A stretch of 64,000 nt of DNA from Strongylocentrotus purpuratus (GCF_000002235.5 NW_022145596.1:5700352-5764351), one strand, 5' to 3'; counted from the first letter of the stretch, positions 35,576 through 49,337 are shown. Made by a program: numbers and translations. Notes: generated by a model from the letters alone, not told the origin.

Positions 35576-36734
35576 ACAGAGAGTTGATGAAGAGAGACTA
35601 AAAAAACAAATTCTTAAAAATAACATTCACGGTGGCTAGAATCGATTTATTCAGTAATATTTCACAATGGAGATTAAAAATAATGAAGTTGACAATTAAA
35701 ACAAAAACAAAAAATATTAGAATTAAACCAAGTTTCAGGCCATTATAATCATCTCATCAATTTCTGAACTCGAGGAAAACAAAGTGACATAACAGTCAGA
35801 AACTGTATGGCATTAGTATTTAAGATGTGGGTCTTACTGTGTAATTCAAATTAATTTATGATTGATAAAACGAAGGTGAATAAAGGTTGGGGCAACTTTC
35901 TTAGATAATGTACACAGGCCCGTGAAAGTAAAATCTTTGAAGTTCGAAAGAAGGATGTAGATGTATTACAAGAGAAGCCGTTTATTTTTTTATTTTTTAT
36001 CTGTTTCATTTAGTTCTTGACAGCGTTCATCTTGAGAAGGATTGAAACGGAAAAGTAGTCCATTTAAAAGCAGAAGAAGAAAAAAGGAAATAAAAAGGGA
36101 AAGAGAATTCAGCGAAGCGGAGTCTATTTCTACCAGTGACTGATTACTACTCCTTATTACATTAACTGCGGTCCATCGAACTGAGAGCGGTGTAACCCGA
36201 CCCTACTGCTCGCCCCGATCCCTCGGGTAACTTTCCCGCTCCAAGACCCTTCATCACGAGCCATAATACACCACCTTCTTTTTCCATCTCCGTTTTATTC
36301 CTTCTTCCTAAATATTTCTCACCTCCCTTATCCTACATCGTTCTATTTTTCATCCCATTCCTTCATTCTTTCATCTTCTTTGGACTAAGCGGATGACCCC
36401 AAAAAGAATAAAACGATTCCGATATCCACTTCGATGTTGGGTAGTAGGTATCGTCATCTTCTGCTGATGAAGAATCATTATAATAATTGGCAGAACAATA
36501 GCTTTCACTTTAGCGGATGGGCGAGAAATCTAAACCACTTAAAGTAATGTATTTAACATCGCGCCCCGGTAATAATTTCCTGTGCAAACAATGCGTAAAA
36601 ATAACGCCATCATCTCCCTCTCTCACTCCCTATCTCTGTCTCCCTTTCCCCATTCTCCACTTACCCCCCTTCTCTACTTCAGAGGGGGCAAGGGGTCCTT
36701 ATCAAATTAATTGCGTTAAGTGGCGCGCGCGGGT

Positions 36735-36742
36735 ATGCAAAT
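36735..36742 (+). promoter_or_regulatory. Octamer motif in a GC-rich patch
   Basis: ATGCAAAT, the POU-domain octamer, inside an unusually GC-rich island (36700-36830 with GGCGCGCGCGGG and CCCGTCTTGGG). A candidate regulatory site only; no gene start is linked to it. Confidence 0.3.
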
Positions 36743-39098
36743 AGTAACGGGGATACCCCTCTGCGCGTGACCCGGCTAGCTCCCCGTCTTGGGCTCACCT
36801 TACACCGGTCTGGGAGCTCCGTACTGATGGACTACGTCATTGCAAATTTGACTGTAAACTTGACGTTTTGAATTATATTCTATATTAACACCTTTTCAAA
36901 CTCTCCTTTTCGACATCTTCCAATGTCACCATTTATCAGTCACTAATGTGGATAATAAACTATCAACAAAATCAATGGAGGCAAGTGATCAATCTATAAT
37001 TGTGTAAGAATAGAAACAGCATTCGTTTATTGAAACACGCTAATGTTCAGTTTGCTACAATATCTGAACTATATATTGGCTATATAATTTTTGGCGAAAT
37101 AGTATAATGAAAGAAATTTATAGATTCCTATATGCCTTATTGTCAACAAGGCGTTTGTATATTAAATTTGATGGGAAACGAATTCAAAATGACAATAGCG
37201 ATACAAAGTCATGTACACATCATGATACACAATTATTGCAAGAAGTGCCAAAAGAAGTATTGGCGTTACCATTTTCACGTGTAATTTCATCATATTAAGA
37301 AAATGATACATACATTTCTTTATTTTCCCTTTGAAATCCATTTGCTACAAATGAAGATATGACAAAATGATTCGCTAATGTATATTACGATATATTTAAT
37401 AAAATATACACCACATTATTAATTCTTAGTAGAACTAACGTACAACAAATATCATAATCCATTTCATATTATAATGTACTCTAGAGAATGATTTGGTATA
37501 GTATTACTATCTATGAAGAATAAGTACCTAACAAGTACCCAAAATATTTGCACAAGAAAATAAATCATGAATTGCCTATAACGAATCCCATTGTCTAGTA
37601 TATTATGTAAAGTCATAAATAGGTATAACAATTAAAAAATATTTAGTATTAGATAATTAGAAATGTGCATTTTGGAAGTGTTTTTTGTTTATTTTATTTT
37701 TGGATTTTTGTTTTATTTTTATGCGGTAGAAATCATGATTTTTAAAATCACAGTTTATACATGATGTAAGACTAAGTAACTGCAAATATATTTTTCACAT
37801 AGAAATCATTTTACTTCTTCATTTCTTTTAAACTTTCCTTTCAAATAAAATATGCTGGCTTTATAAATCCCTTTAATCTATTTTTATCAATCTTTTTTCA
37901 ATTTACATTAGTATTACTCAGGCTTCTCATCAATAAAGGTTAATTTGTTTTCCTTCGTGATTCTACATGCATAAAACATACTTGAAGGGCGTCTGTGGTA
38001 AAGCCACTACAGGTTAACATCTGCGACCAATTAACAAAATTAGAGAATCAACTTGGTTATATTTTATCTCCACGCCTACATCCCCGTCTTATTGTAATTC
38101 AGGTTCCAGAGACCCTTAATGTTTTGTCTATTTCTATTCAGATGTAAAAAGAGAAAGAATGGACAAGAAATGGTCGGTTAAAGAAAGAGAAAAACAATTG
38201 CGAGGAGAGCTATTTGCTTGATTGGTGTTTGCGGGGTTGTAATCGGAGTACGGTGAACATAAATGGTACGCCAGAGCTTCCCCGGTAGATGCATAGTAAA
38301 CACACGATGCTCCTTCGGTTTTTCCTCTCTTTCTCGCTCTCCTTCCCCTCTGTCTCCTTCTTTCCCCCCTGATACCTCGCTCTCTTTTCGCGCCAAACCT
38401 TAGCGACTTGCGGAACGCCGCGGTGATTTGATACTAATCGTGAAGCGCTTTCCACGCCGCAGGCTCCCCGGCGACTTACATTACAATTCCGATCGCAAAT
38501 GTCAGTGCAATGTAATACCGACGAATGCCGCCAATTTCAGATCCATCACTGTTGATTCTTTTTCGGAAAATAAGATGAGGGTATGTTGGAGAGAGGGAGA
38601 GAGAGGACAAGGAGATATAAAAGATGCCATCCGGGCGAGGAAGAGTTCATCATGAAAGGGAAGAAAGTGGTGGATAGGGGATGAAAGGGAGATAGAGATA
38701 GGAAATAAAAGAGGAAGAAAAGTGATAAGTAAATTTGATTGCCGTCTTCCCGCTAGCTTCATGTCCTTCAATACAATTAACTTATATAATGCCTTCAATT
38801 ATGAGGCCTATGCTAGTTGCTCACTTTGAATTCAGTTCAGGTTTCCACCAATCTCGACGCGGTTTTGTTTGTCAAAATCCTAGACTGTTTAACAACCAGT
38901 TTTCTCCTCAGAACTCAAGATGAGATGCATTTAATAGAATGAGAGACTGAGGTGATTCGCGTTATTAGGACCAAAGGCTTTTGGAAACACAAGTTCTAAG
39001 GATACTACATAGAATGGATTAGATAAACATGGCAAAGAGGGGCTTTCACTACATTGAGTTCCTACTATATAAGATGTTGTATTCTTTATCATAAGTAT

Positions 39099-39149
39099 TG
39101 TGCGTGTGTGTGGGTGCGCGCGTGCGTGTGTGTATGTGTGTGTGCGTGC
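39099..39149. repeat. (GT)n-rich microsatellite
   Basis: GT and GC steps alternating (GTGTGTGTGGGTGCGCGCGT), Z-DNA-prone. Confidence 0.85.
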
Positions 39150-39399
39150 CGTCCTTTTTTTCTGCGTTATGTAACTTTTTTTGTAATATCCATCTTTCTT
39201 TTCAACCGAAACCTGGTTTTTTAACCACACTTACATGTATACACACATACACTTATTTTATTTCTCTGTTACATTTCGTTGTCACATCATTATTATTATG
39301 GCGGTCTCCTGCGTTTTCTGTATTTTATCTATTTTCATTGAAAGATATTTGTGTTTGTATGTATCTTATTTAATGTACTTAAAAATTTACAATTATGTA

Positions 39400-39502
39400 A
39401 AATGAAGAAAAAATTGTTACTTTATGTATATGATTATGTTCTATTTTGAAAACGCAGAAATAAAAGCAAACAAACAAAACAAAATTATTATTATTATTAT
39501 AA
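39400..39502 (+). mobile_element. Possible degraded LINE 3' end
   Basis: TTACTTTATGTATATGATTA ... AACGCAGAAATAAAAGC followed by an AAAC run and ATTATTATTATTATT. It resembles the last 60 bases of the LINE ending at 27808 (TTACTTTGTATATTTTGATT ... GCGAAATAAAATTG). The upstream 300 bases contain no readable RT, so this is tentative. Confidence 0.3.
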
Positions 39503-41277
39503 GTTAATGACTTTATGCTAATAGCTGTAGGCTTAATGATATAGGCCTACCTATATGAACAAAAGACATTATCATCAATACTTTTTACTAATAATCTTAC
39601 AATTATATGTATAGGATAATAGTATTGACATCATGCTCTTTATGCAATTCTGTTTATCAGAAAATATGGAACAGCAAAAAATACTTGCATAGGAAGCATT
39701 AGTACATTATTTTGTGTGAGATATGTCGTACAATTAAAGCACTAAAAGCTAATTATTCTACATTTTCGGAATCTCATTCAAGATAAATATCATGAACATG
39801 TTTTCTTAATATATTTAAACATAAGAACTTTGAGGAACAAACTTTCAGTTATGCCGATGCTAACTTTTTCTACATCCACTTGCATTAAAAGCCATTGTTA
39901 CATATTGGTATGAAACATTTGTATATCAAAAGTTGTCGAGCCAAAAGGTCTTGCACTTAAGACCCAGACTTTGCTTTCACTTGCTCTTTAAGACCTTTAT
40001 TTATAATGTTTCAGAAAGATATAAAACTCGAAGATGCTTTCAGAAATGAAGACGTGATGCATCCGGTGTCAAGCGCAATAATTTAATGCAATAACTCTGA
40101 CTTTTCCAAAAGCTCCTATTTTTTCTTCTTCGCCTTATCTTTCATGATAAATCGCTGTTGCTCGGGTCAGCCATCCACGAAAAGGGGTCATTATTAAAAT
40201 AGTACAACTTGATACTCAAAGTATTAAATGTATCAAAAACGAAATATGAAGTGAATCTGAGGGAAAGGAAGAGAGGTGCTTATTGAAGTGTGAGGGTGTC
40301 ACGATTTATTAGATAAGAAAGCTGTCAAGATGTACTCTTCCGATGAAGTTGTTTCCAGCTCTTGCGTTTTACTCTTTAAGAAATATACATTACTGTGTCA
40401 GCCTAGCATTTATTTGACTGGGTGAGAGCGATCCAGCGAAATAAAAGACTTTACTAGGTTTTCTTCATACAATTTCATTATATTTCTATATTTCTCTTTG
40501 ATTTCAAATGGCAACGTTATTTAATAATGGCGGATTTATGATTTATACGAAATGTCCAATTGACTGTAAAAAAAGAAAGACAGAAACGAACAAAAGTCTT
40601 CTCGACGCTTTTATGTAAAAAAAAAAAAATCAGTTCTATGGGGGGGGGGGGGTAAATGGTTCATTGTTTGAATCACTGCCACGCCCTTTGGAAAGACAGT
40701 ATTCTGTATCTTTCCCTCTCGACTCAGGTAAAGTCAATGCATATCCGGTAAAAAGACATTTCTCGAAATTTTGGGCGGATTATCGTGAAAATTTGGACTA
40801 CTTGTAGTTTTCAATGCTGTGTATCCTAAAAATGTACATGTACTTCATAATACCAATTGAAATTGTTTTCAATGTAATGATTATTGTTATTGTTATCATA
40901 ATCATTATCATTATCGTTATTAATAGAATTATCATTACTTTTGTTATTATCATTTTTATTTGTGTTGTTGTTCCATTATTCTAATTATAAGTAAAAGAAT
41001 TACTTAACAAAACATACACGAAAAACATTATTACCACTAGTAGTAGCAGTAGGTTCATCTGTTTATGGAAATAACATTATGTCTCATAGGGGGAAAAAGA
41101 AGGTATATCGTCTATGTGGGAGTTGTTAATTATAACATTTCATAGTCATTCGCATTGCCGACGTCGGTATTTATGTTTATTGTTATTATCCTTAATGTTT
41201 TCGTTTTTGCTAAAAACTTTAGTTTGACTATTATGATATTGTTACAAACCTGATACATATTTATCTACAGAATTATG

Positions 41278-41668
41278 TTAAAGATAAACTCCAGTACTGG
41301 TAAAAAAAAAGAAATTAATTCTCACAGAATCAAACGAAACTTACACTGAATGTTCAAGATTACAAATAAATGACATGTGCCAAACAATTTTGGAAGAAAA
41401 TGTATACTGGCTGAGTAATGAGCATAGAAAGACAAGGAAACCAAGGTAGTACCATCCCCGACACCATGTGTGTTGTCCCATATATAGCTTTCTATGTGAG
41501 TGTTTGTTACTTTACCAAGACTCGGTCAAATTTATTATGATTTTGATGACTCCAGAACCTTGCAGTGCACACCAATACTTACATGCTCCATGATCAACTG
41601 TTTCTGATCCTTTCACACCTTTTCTTTCACAATGCAATCGCATTACCAGTACTAAAGTTTATCTTTAA
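41278..41668. mobile_element. MITE-like element with TTAA flanks
   Basis: Left end TTAA-AGATAAACTCCAGTACTGG and right end CCAGTACTAAAGTTTATCT-TTAA, an inverted repeat of about 22 bp with two mismatches. TTAA at both borders fits the target duplication of piggyBac- or Kolobok-type DNA transposons. Length 391 bp, with no coding capacity inside, so non-autonomous. Internal sequence shows no other structure. Superfamily is an inference from TTAA alone. Confidence 0.55.
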
Positions 41669-42865
41669 TCATGCGCATGGGCAGAAGATTCTTTTCAAAG
41701 AAAAAGGATCTGCTTCTTAATTAAAACCTACGACCGTGTTTTGTCACAGGTAATTTTTGTTGGTATTAATTTTGTTTCCAAAGTTGTGTTGTGAAGTACA
41801 AAAAGATGCGATTGTGTAATCTATTGTCACCTTATTGTGACAACAGATGAAAGGATAGGGATAGATATAGAAGACCCTATATTATTTCATAAGAATATTA
41901 AATAGGCGTTAAACGGTCCATTCAGACAATTTTCCTTTGTTACCTGTAATTTAAAAGCTTTTATGTAATTAGTAAGTTTGAAATTCAGTATTCTCTGATA
42001 CAAATACAATATGAGAAAGACGTGTAGATATACAGATCAGATCAAAAATTATTTTGTAATTTCATTCTTTTTAAAGTGAATAGCCAACTGTTCTTTTTAT
42101 TCTTAAAACGTTATCTGAATTTTATGCAAAGTCTCTACATTTTTGAAAGTGAGAAAATATTGAAAAACAAATCTTCTAAAATGCGATAACAACATATTAT
42201 GCAAAGGTCGTATGAGTCTAAGGTATTCTACTCGACCTAACTATTTGCAGTTTGTGCTTCGTTTCCTGTTGAATAAAATTGTATGAATATATTAAGCAAG
42301 AAATCAATTATTTTAATGAATGGCGGTGATTATGTATACAAGTCGTACAATGGTTCACTCTTAACTCTCCAAACTGCGGAAATGGAAAGGACCGCAGTTT
42401 GGTCAACCGTAAAATAATTTTACATGCTTGAACGAAAAATACTTGAATTCCAAGGATTGGATGTAAACATTCAAAAATTGAATGAGAATCGTCGATAACA
42501 AAACAACAAAATAATGGCACTGAATTACGATTTCACTTTCAATATCCTTTTATTCCTTTAATGTCGATGTTTTTATCTCCATCAATACCTGTAGAAATGA
42601 ACTCGACCTATATTCGTTGGTTCTCATGTCGTTCTTAAGTCCTTTACAACTTCGGCATCACTTGTCTGTTTGTCAACTTATTAAAATTTTTACAGGTATA
42701 ATGCCACTTTATGTACGTAAATGTTTCTAAAATGCCATAGCATTTAAAAATTCATTTGTCTGAAGTATATAATGTGCCTCGGAATGTTTATAAAAAAATT
42801 ATGGCGACATGAAACTGTGATTTATCATCGTCATCATGGTCATTATATAATAGCAAACAGGGAGT
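41669..42865. other. A+T-rich intergenic DNA
   Basis: Nothing recognisable on either strand: no exon-like ORF, no long repeat. Confidence 0.4.
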
Positions 42866-43023
42866 GGAGATGGTGCACATTGTGCGATAATGAATCCGTG
42901 AATGACGGTATTTTGTACTTACGGCGTTATCAATCCAGGTTATTATTGTTATTGTTATTATTATTATTATTATTATTGTTGTTATTATTATTATTGTTCT
43001 TATGATCATTATTATCATTGTTG
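42866..43023 (+). mobile_element. SINE/LINE 3' fragment with (ATT)n tail
   Basis: Begins GGAGATGGTGCACATTGTG, followed by AATCCGTGAATGACGG and TTACGGCGTTATC, then an (ATT)n/(GTT)n tail of about 80 bp (42940-43023). The first 19 bases recur at 51747 with one mismatch, followed by a related AATCCG word. This marks a repeat family rather than a gene. Confidence 0.5.
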
Positions 43024-44214
43024 TTTAATGCATGTAATTCAGTCTGATTGTATGAATTTCCGAATAATTATGTAATAACTATTATTCATGACGTTTTATC
43101 TTCATATTTATTACGTTTAATTCCTTGCATATATCCATGTAAACAATGGTTTCATGTACACATTCGAATCACCTTTTAACACTGCATGTAAGTATTCACA
43201 CTTAGACACACGCACATTCACACACAACTCACCCGCAGAATAATTCATTGAATTCAATGATGAGACATATTATTCTCTATTAACACCTAGCAAATTTTAC
43301 GACGGTAACTCTTCCTCGTGGTAGCTACATACCCCCTCCCCCACCCGTATTTAACGATTGCATACACATCACTCCGTGGCGCCGTATTGTGTATCAAGGT
43401 ATATGGCGCCACCATTGCTTACCACTACTTCAGCTATCTACGGTAGTACGTACGCCACGCATGCATGCATGGATACTAACTAAAGGGGCATCGCTTTAAT
43501 TGATTGCGCGGCCCGGAGAGCGGGGCAGTGTGTGTCCAGCGGACCGTGTAATACGATCACTTAGCAGGGGAAATGTTTGCACGCCATCGCAGCTATCAAA
43601 TACAGCGCAGCGAAACGTAGAAGGGAAAGAACTCCTTGTGCCTGACCTGGCTGAAATGTGGCAAATTACATTAGGTGTGCAGCGCTGCGTGGTGGACTCT
43701 CAATCCATCTCTTTACTCCTCTATTCTCCTTTCAGCTCAAGTACACACTCTCCATACCCTACCCTCAGTCTCTATTCATAGTTGGACTTTATCTCACCTG
43801 TATATTCTACTTATTCACCCCCTATTCCTACCCACCCCCTGCCTCACTTTCTTTCACAATTCTCGTATTTCTCCTTCGGCTTTTCTTCGTTTACCTTTTT
43901 TCCCAATGTTTTTCTCCATCACAATACCGTCTCTAAAATTCCATCTTACTAATTTTCAATAGGGACGTAGTTCCCACCCCTTTTGATGTCATTTTGCTTT
44001 TCCAATTTTTCTTTTCATAACATATCATATTCCCGCCTTTACCTGTAGCGTACTTTCCTTTCTCACTCTTTTTTGTCCCTGTCTTCCACTACTATCAACT
44101 TTGTTCATTCAGTCCTGATCGACTCTTTGCGAATGTTTACAAACATCATCACTAAGGCTCTGGCATTATGTACCTTCTTTCAGTACTGATCCCCCGAATC
44201 TACTTCTAAGGACA

Positions 44215-44235
44215 GTACTACTACTACTACTACTA

Positions 44236-44288
<53 letters not shown>

Positions 44289-44319
44289 TCTACTACTACT
44301 ACCACTACTTCTACTACTA
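44215..44319. repeat. (CTA)n microsatellite
   Basis: About 34 CTA units with occasional CCA and TTC variants. On the minus strand it reads as a poly-Ser ORF. Confidence 0.9.
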
Positions 44320-46275
44320 ATCTCTGTAAAGTGCCCTGAAAAATTTCTCATAAGCTCCTTTAGAAAAAAAAACCCAGTCTATTTTACCTTCCTTTCATAA
44401 CGGTTGTTTTTTGTTGTTGGTAGTTGTCTGTTTAATTAAAATCAGATACAGAGAATGAACCTGTATCTAATATGGATACGAGCAATCATAATACATGTAA
44501 ATACTTTCAAATTGTAGCATTTCAGTTTCTTACAATTTCCTTTTGTTTTTACCATATTACATTTTCACTTTTCACAATTCCAGGCTCTCTCCCTATATTG
44601 GTATGCACAATATTATGCCAAACGAAGTTTATTCGCAATAAAAACATCTAACTTTTCATTCTCTTGCGCATCAACTACTCCCTCTAAAAACAAACAACTC
44701 AACTGCATGGTTAAAGGCAATGCTTGAAAACATGAGAACAAATTTTACATATTGCCCGCAGACAATATACCCCACTCCTCTCCTTTTCGTCTCTTCCACA
44801 TTAAACAAACGGCGTCTGGAAACCTGTGTAGATATGAAATAGCATTGGACGGAATGAGTATGTATGTATATCATTGGCATGTGATGACCTTGGCTCGGAG
44901 CTCCTCTTCGTTCGTCAATCGCCCCGTAACTCCCCCGCAGGGAACACGCTATACTGCCACGCTTTACCCTCCTTATTAAATCTAACATGCACTCAACCTT
45001 ACCATTCTCATCATACCATTCATCAAACATCTCTATCTCTCTTTCTCTCTCCCTCTCTTTCTATTTCTTCACTTTCTCTCGTCTCATCTCATTCCAAAAT
45101 ATCACAAGCCCCCTGCTATTTCTTTGCTCCCTTTATTATTTTCTTTGAATAAAACATCGTTTCATAAAATTATTTTTGATGTATCTTTACACTCTTCACT
45201 TTTCTCCGACACCAGTCCGGTGTTATAATTGTATTGCTATACATTTATTGCTATTGTTAAGGTTATCGTAACTTCTGTAAATAATCAAGTAATAGAAAGC
45301 AAGTGGAGAAAGTAAGTGAAAAGTATTTAACATCAGGGGCAGATCGAGGGTTTTATAAAAACGTTTAAGGGCACACAAAAAATCTCTGACAACAAGCAAA
45401 AAAAAAATAACAATACCATTATTACGATATTTATATTTTATATGATATTGTATTATGATAATTATGGTATTGTGAAAGTGTATAAAATAACAGTGAATAT
45501 AAACATTATTGGATATCAAAACGAAATCAAAATGAGATAATTGATAATGAAGGCCCCTTTACCTTTGTTTAAGTTCATTCATAAAAATGTTTTTATTTTA
45601 GTTATAGTTATGTATCATTATTAAAGCTAATATAAAGTCATTGAAATGTATTATGTAATTCACTTTAAAAGGGTAAGATATTATTGTTTAATTCAATATG
45701 ACACACTCTAAATACTTTAAAGGGATACGTAAATATACGAAGTTATAAGAAATTTCGCGGTCAACACAACATGGAAGAAATTATGAAATATATGTATTGG
45801 GTTGCGCCTATGACGTGAGGAAAATCCGGTCATTTCAATTAGTTTAATTTTAAGCAGTGGAAACATTCTAGCCGGCACGATATGAAGATGGACGTGGGGT
45901 AAAGCTAAAGGTAGAAATTACTTCAATAGTTTAATGCTTACACGCATAATGTTTGATGTATACCTCATAGAAAATTTCTTGTTCATGGATTGGTCAAGAG
46001 CTTATCATGTGATCTTTCACAATTCTTCTAGAATAGAAATTTCCTTGCGGGGGGACAGGTGTGATGCCACAGTACAATGTGTCCGTCTCCCTGACAAAGT
46101 GCACGATGTTGTGTTCCAAAAATTCGGAAAATAAACTATTTTGTTTTCTATGATGCATTGCGATCGTGTTTTTGTTTGTTATTTGTTTCACTTGAGAATC
46201 ATTAAGTGGATATTAACCGATACATATATTCATAAACTATTTATTTATTGTACGCATGATGACTTTTAAATGTTA

Positions 46276-46307
46276 TGACGTCATCACCCATGTTGGTAAT
46301 GGCCAAT
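46276..46307. promoter_or_regulatory. CRE palindrome with nearby CCAAT box
   Basis: Full TGACGTCA at 46276-46283 and CCAAT at 46303-46307, 27 bases start to start. It is followed by ACGTTCACGTCC. The pair is typical of CREB/NF-Y-bound promoters or enhancers, but no exon is recognised nearby. Confidence 0.3.
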
Positions 46308-46462
46308 CACGTTCACGTCCATACAAGACGCCACACTTATTTTTACCACCAGTAATGCGTGGTGACCAACTGGAATATTAAAAAATCATCACAAATGGAA
46401 TTAAAAATACCCAAACGATACATATTGCTTACACGTATATAATTCTTTTGGACAAGCTTAGC

Positions 46463-46492
46463 TTATCTTATCTTATCTTATCTTATCTTATC
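46463..46492. repeat. (TTATC)n microsatellite
   Basis: Six TTATC units, each giving a GATAA word on the minus strand, so an array of six GATA-factor core sites at 5-bp spacing. Degenerate TTATC words continue to about 46555. Confidence 0.85.
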
Positions 46493-49284
46493 ATATCGTA
46501 TCTTTTTTTTTCTTACCTTTTCTTTTTTCATCTTGTCTTTATCTTATCTTAACTTTTGTAAATAAATACATTCAAATAACAATATTTCTTGTTGTTGTGG
46601 CACATACTGGTAAGTACAAAGTCTAATAAACATGTTATGAACAAACTCAATAACATGATCGAGAATGCTTTTACAATCAATCCTCACCATCAGAAAATTT
46701 AATTATTTTTGTACACTCTGCTCGAAGTCAGATTTCTTGATGATTGTAGACTATGAAAAGCTCATCTTTGAACAATTCTCCATATTTTCCTTTTGCGGAA
46801 AGCGTCGTAGCGTATTAATTTCTCATAGAATACACTGATGAGTTTTGATTTCAAAATGAATATCCGAGGTGCTTTCTTGGGTTTCAATTCGTTTCGGCTC
46901 GCCTTTAAATCTCAAGAGATGAAAAGAATGCAAGTTTACTCGAAACAAATGGAAGGATCATCATACAAATTATGCTATTCAATCTAAAACCACCGCAGGG
47001 TGAATTATTTCCAAAGCGACATGATACAATCTTCATGGGCGATGCGCTTGCTTTCCAAGATTGCTCGCTTGGTGCGACTTCAAGCTCAAACATAGAAGAA
47101 GAAAAAAGGGAAAAGGGAAAGATTACAAAAACAAAACTAAACATTGAGAGGTCTTGTAAACTATACCTGTTATTTTCTTATTGGTAAATTTTGAAACGGA
47201 AATGGTTAAGGTTGTTAAGGTCAATAGGGAAAATGAAAGCATGTGAATCATGAGAAAGGCGCTAGAGAAATGAATATTGGTCCAAAGGAGAGACGAGAAC
47301 AGTAACTTTAAGATTGCTTGCTTGGTGTAACTTTTTCGATCTTCCTTTTCAATTATTGTACACAAATTTCTTGTCCGTCATACATTACACTAAGGATTGC
47401 GCTAATTCTGATGATAATCATTACTAGAAATATCACAAAGTGGATCCATTAACATGAGAGAGGTCAAACCTACTGACACAAGACAACACCAATAGTATTT
47501 ATTATCCTTAAAACAATCCATATTTTCAATATTTTTATCATACCTTATTTGTTTTGTATAGTTATTAATAGCGTCATATAAAGATTCTATAATACATGGA
47601 CTGTCAAAATCTACAACTCATATTAATGTACTTTCTCAATTTCTTTCTGTTCTCTTCGTCTCAGCTCTTTCTCGATTCCACCACAGCTTTATATCTCCAG
47701 ATCGGGCTCCAGATGCTGGTTCTCTGCCACACCTTCCCGTACTTTGGACGGTGTAGCCAAGGAATTAATAGGCAAGCTTTCCTGGTAACTCCTTGGTCCA
47801 CCGGATCTTTGTACGATTATCTCTCCACCTGATAATCCCACATCGCATCATTTGACATAGCAGGATTATACGAGAGGGTTTAATAGCGGCGTCTGGACGC
47901 GTCGGGGCGCGTCGGGAGTAAGACACAGGTAGACGTTAAGGAGAGATCGACCTCCCGGGAGAGGGGACAGTTGAAGACAATGAAGACGAAAAACCGTCGA
48001 AGAGTTTATTTTGTTATCGAGATGTTCGAAAAAGGTATAAGTATTGACATGAATTGTTTTTGTGTTTGATTAAAATTCCATTTCATATAATGACTACCCT
48101 TAGTTAAAACTTGGTGTTAGGAAAAATAGACGGGCGTATCCCTAGAAATGCCTATTGCTTCATGTTGATTGCTAAGTGGGATTAAAGAGAATGACACCTG
48201 ACTTATCTTTCCGTATAAAATTTAAATAATTTTAAAAATATGTCAAATTATTTGGCTTTGAATTACAATGCCATGTTGTTGTTAATAATGTTGTTGAATA
48301 AGAAACCAACGTTCATGTGCGTGTTTTTATGTAGGCCTATACAATGTCATCATACTCATATTTTGCTATGGCTATCAAGACATACAATTTAATGTTTTTA
48401 ATTTTGGTTGACTAAAGTAAACATCATTAAAGTAAAACAAAATCTTTGAAATTGCTCTAAATTAATGCCAGCATTTTTCTGTTAGTTTATGAGAGACTTT
48501 CAATGTCTTTGTTTTGATTTTCCTATTATTATCAACTTAACATAAATGTAAAAAATGACAATGATGCCACACGTAACTAGAGGCCAAAAATGATTCATTT
48601 ATCGTGATCACATATCCTTAAGTAATTCTGACTCCTTTCATGAGCCAGCTGCTGATACTAATATGATAAACAACTTGGTGTCATAAAGAGACCGCTAAGT
48701 AAGTCAGGGAAATCTGTGATGAGCGAAAGATTTAATAGTCACTCATTATTCGCAGTTGCGATTTCAGTTATCCCCCTTCTATTACTCAATTCAATTACAT
48801 TTCACCAGGCCATCTTCCCCGCGCTTTTGACGACACCGAAATATGGTGGACCTCCCCCTCCATTTTTTTCTTGCTCTGGGGTCTAAACGCGATTAAATTT
48901 TAGAAGACATTCCTAAAAGGTAGAAAGAGTCATATATGAGTTGTCATCTTCGTCGCTCTCTCTCGACAAAACGCTCGTATCGACGAAGTGACGCTATTAT
49001 AAATCATCATGACTGCGATCGTCATCGTCATCATCATCGCCATCGTCGACTAAAGTATTATTGAAAAATATTCTCAGTAGCTATTGTGCATTTATTTTAG
49101 ATGTCCGTCAGTATGATTGATTGCATAGATACAAATATATGGATGACTACACCATTATAGGACTCAAAATGAATAAATGGCATAGCAAAAAAGAAAGAGA
49201 AAATAAGAAAAACAAAAGGTAAAAGAAGAATATAAAGGAAGAAAGAGAGGAAAAATTTATGAAGACTAAAAAGAACATGAAAAA

Positions 49285-49305
49285 GGAGAAGAAGAAGAAG
49301 AAGAA

Positions 49306-49337
<32 letters not shown>

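Larger units (their letters stand above)
31423..41277. other. Intergenic DNA with many simple repeats and a few regulatory-like patches
   Basis: No supported gene. Holds a G40 run (32406-32445), long GA tracts (32769-33085, 35425-35575), a GGA-rich purine stretch (33480-33650), an ATG/GGT trinucleotide region (34083-34352), a GT tract (39099-39149) and a weak LINE-like 3' end (39400-39502). GC-richer patches at 36120-36260 and 36640-36840 could be regulatory. Apparent His-rich and Met-rich ORFs over 34018-34422 are products of the trinucleotide repeat. Confidence 0.4.
43024..46462. other. Intergenic DNA with a CpG patch and trinucleotide repeat
   Basis: GC-richer DNA at 43310-43670, including GGCGCC words and a repeated ATGC block, may be regulatory. 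(CTA)n lies at 44215-44319. A CRE plus CCAAT pair lies at 46276-46307. ORFs at 43500-43962 and 44671-45030 show no known domain and overlap pyrimidine-rich DNA. Confidence 0.4.

Noticed and set aside
44671-45030. 119-codon minus-strand ORF
   Set aside because: No recognisable domain; overlaps an unrelated plus-strand ORF and pyrimidine-rich DNA.
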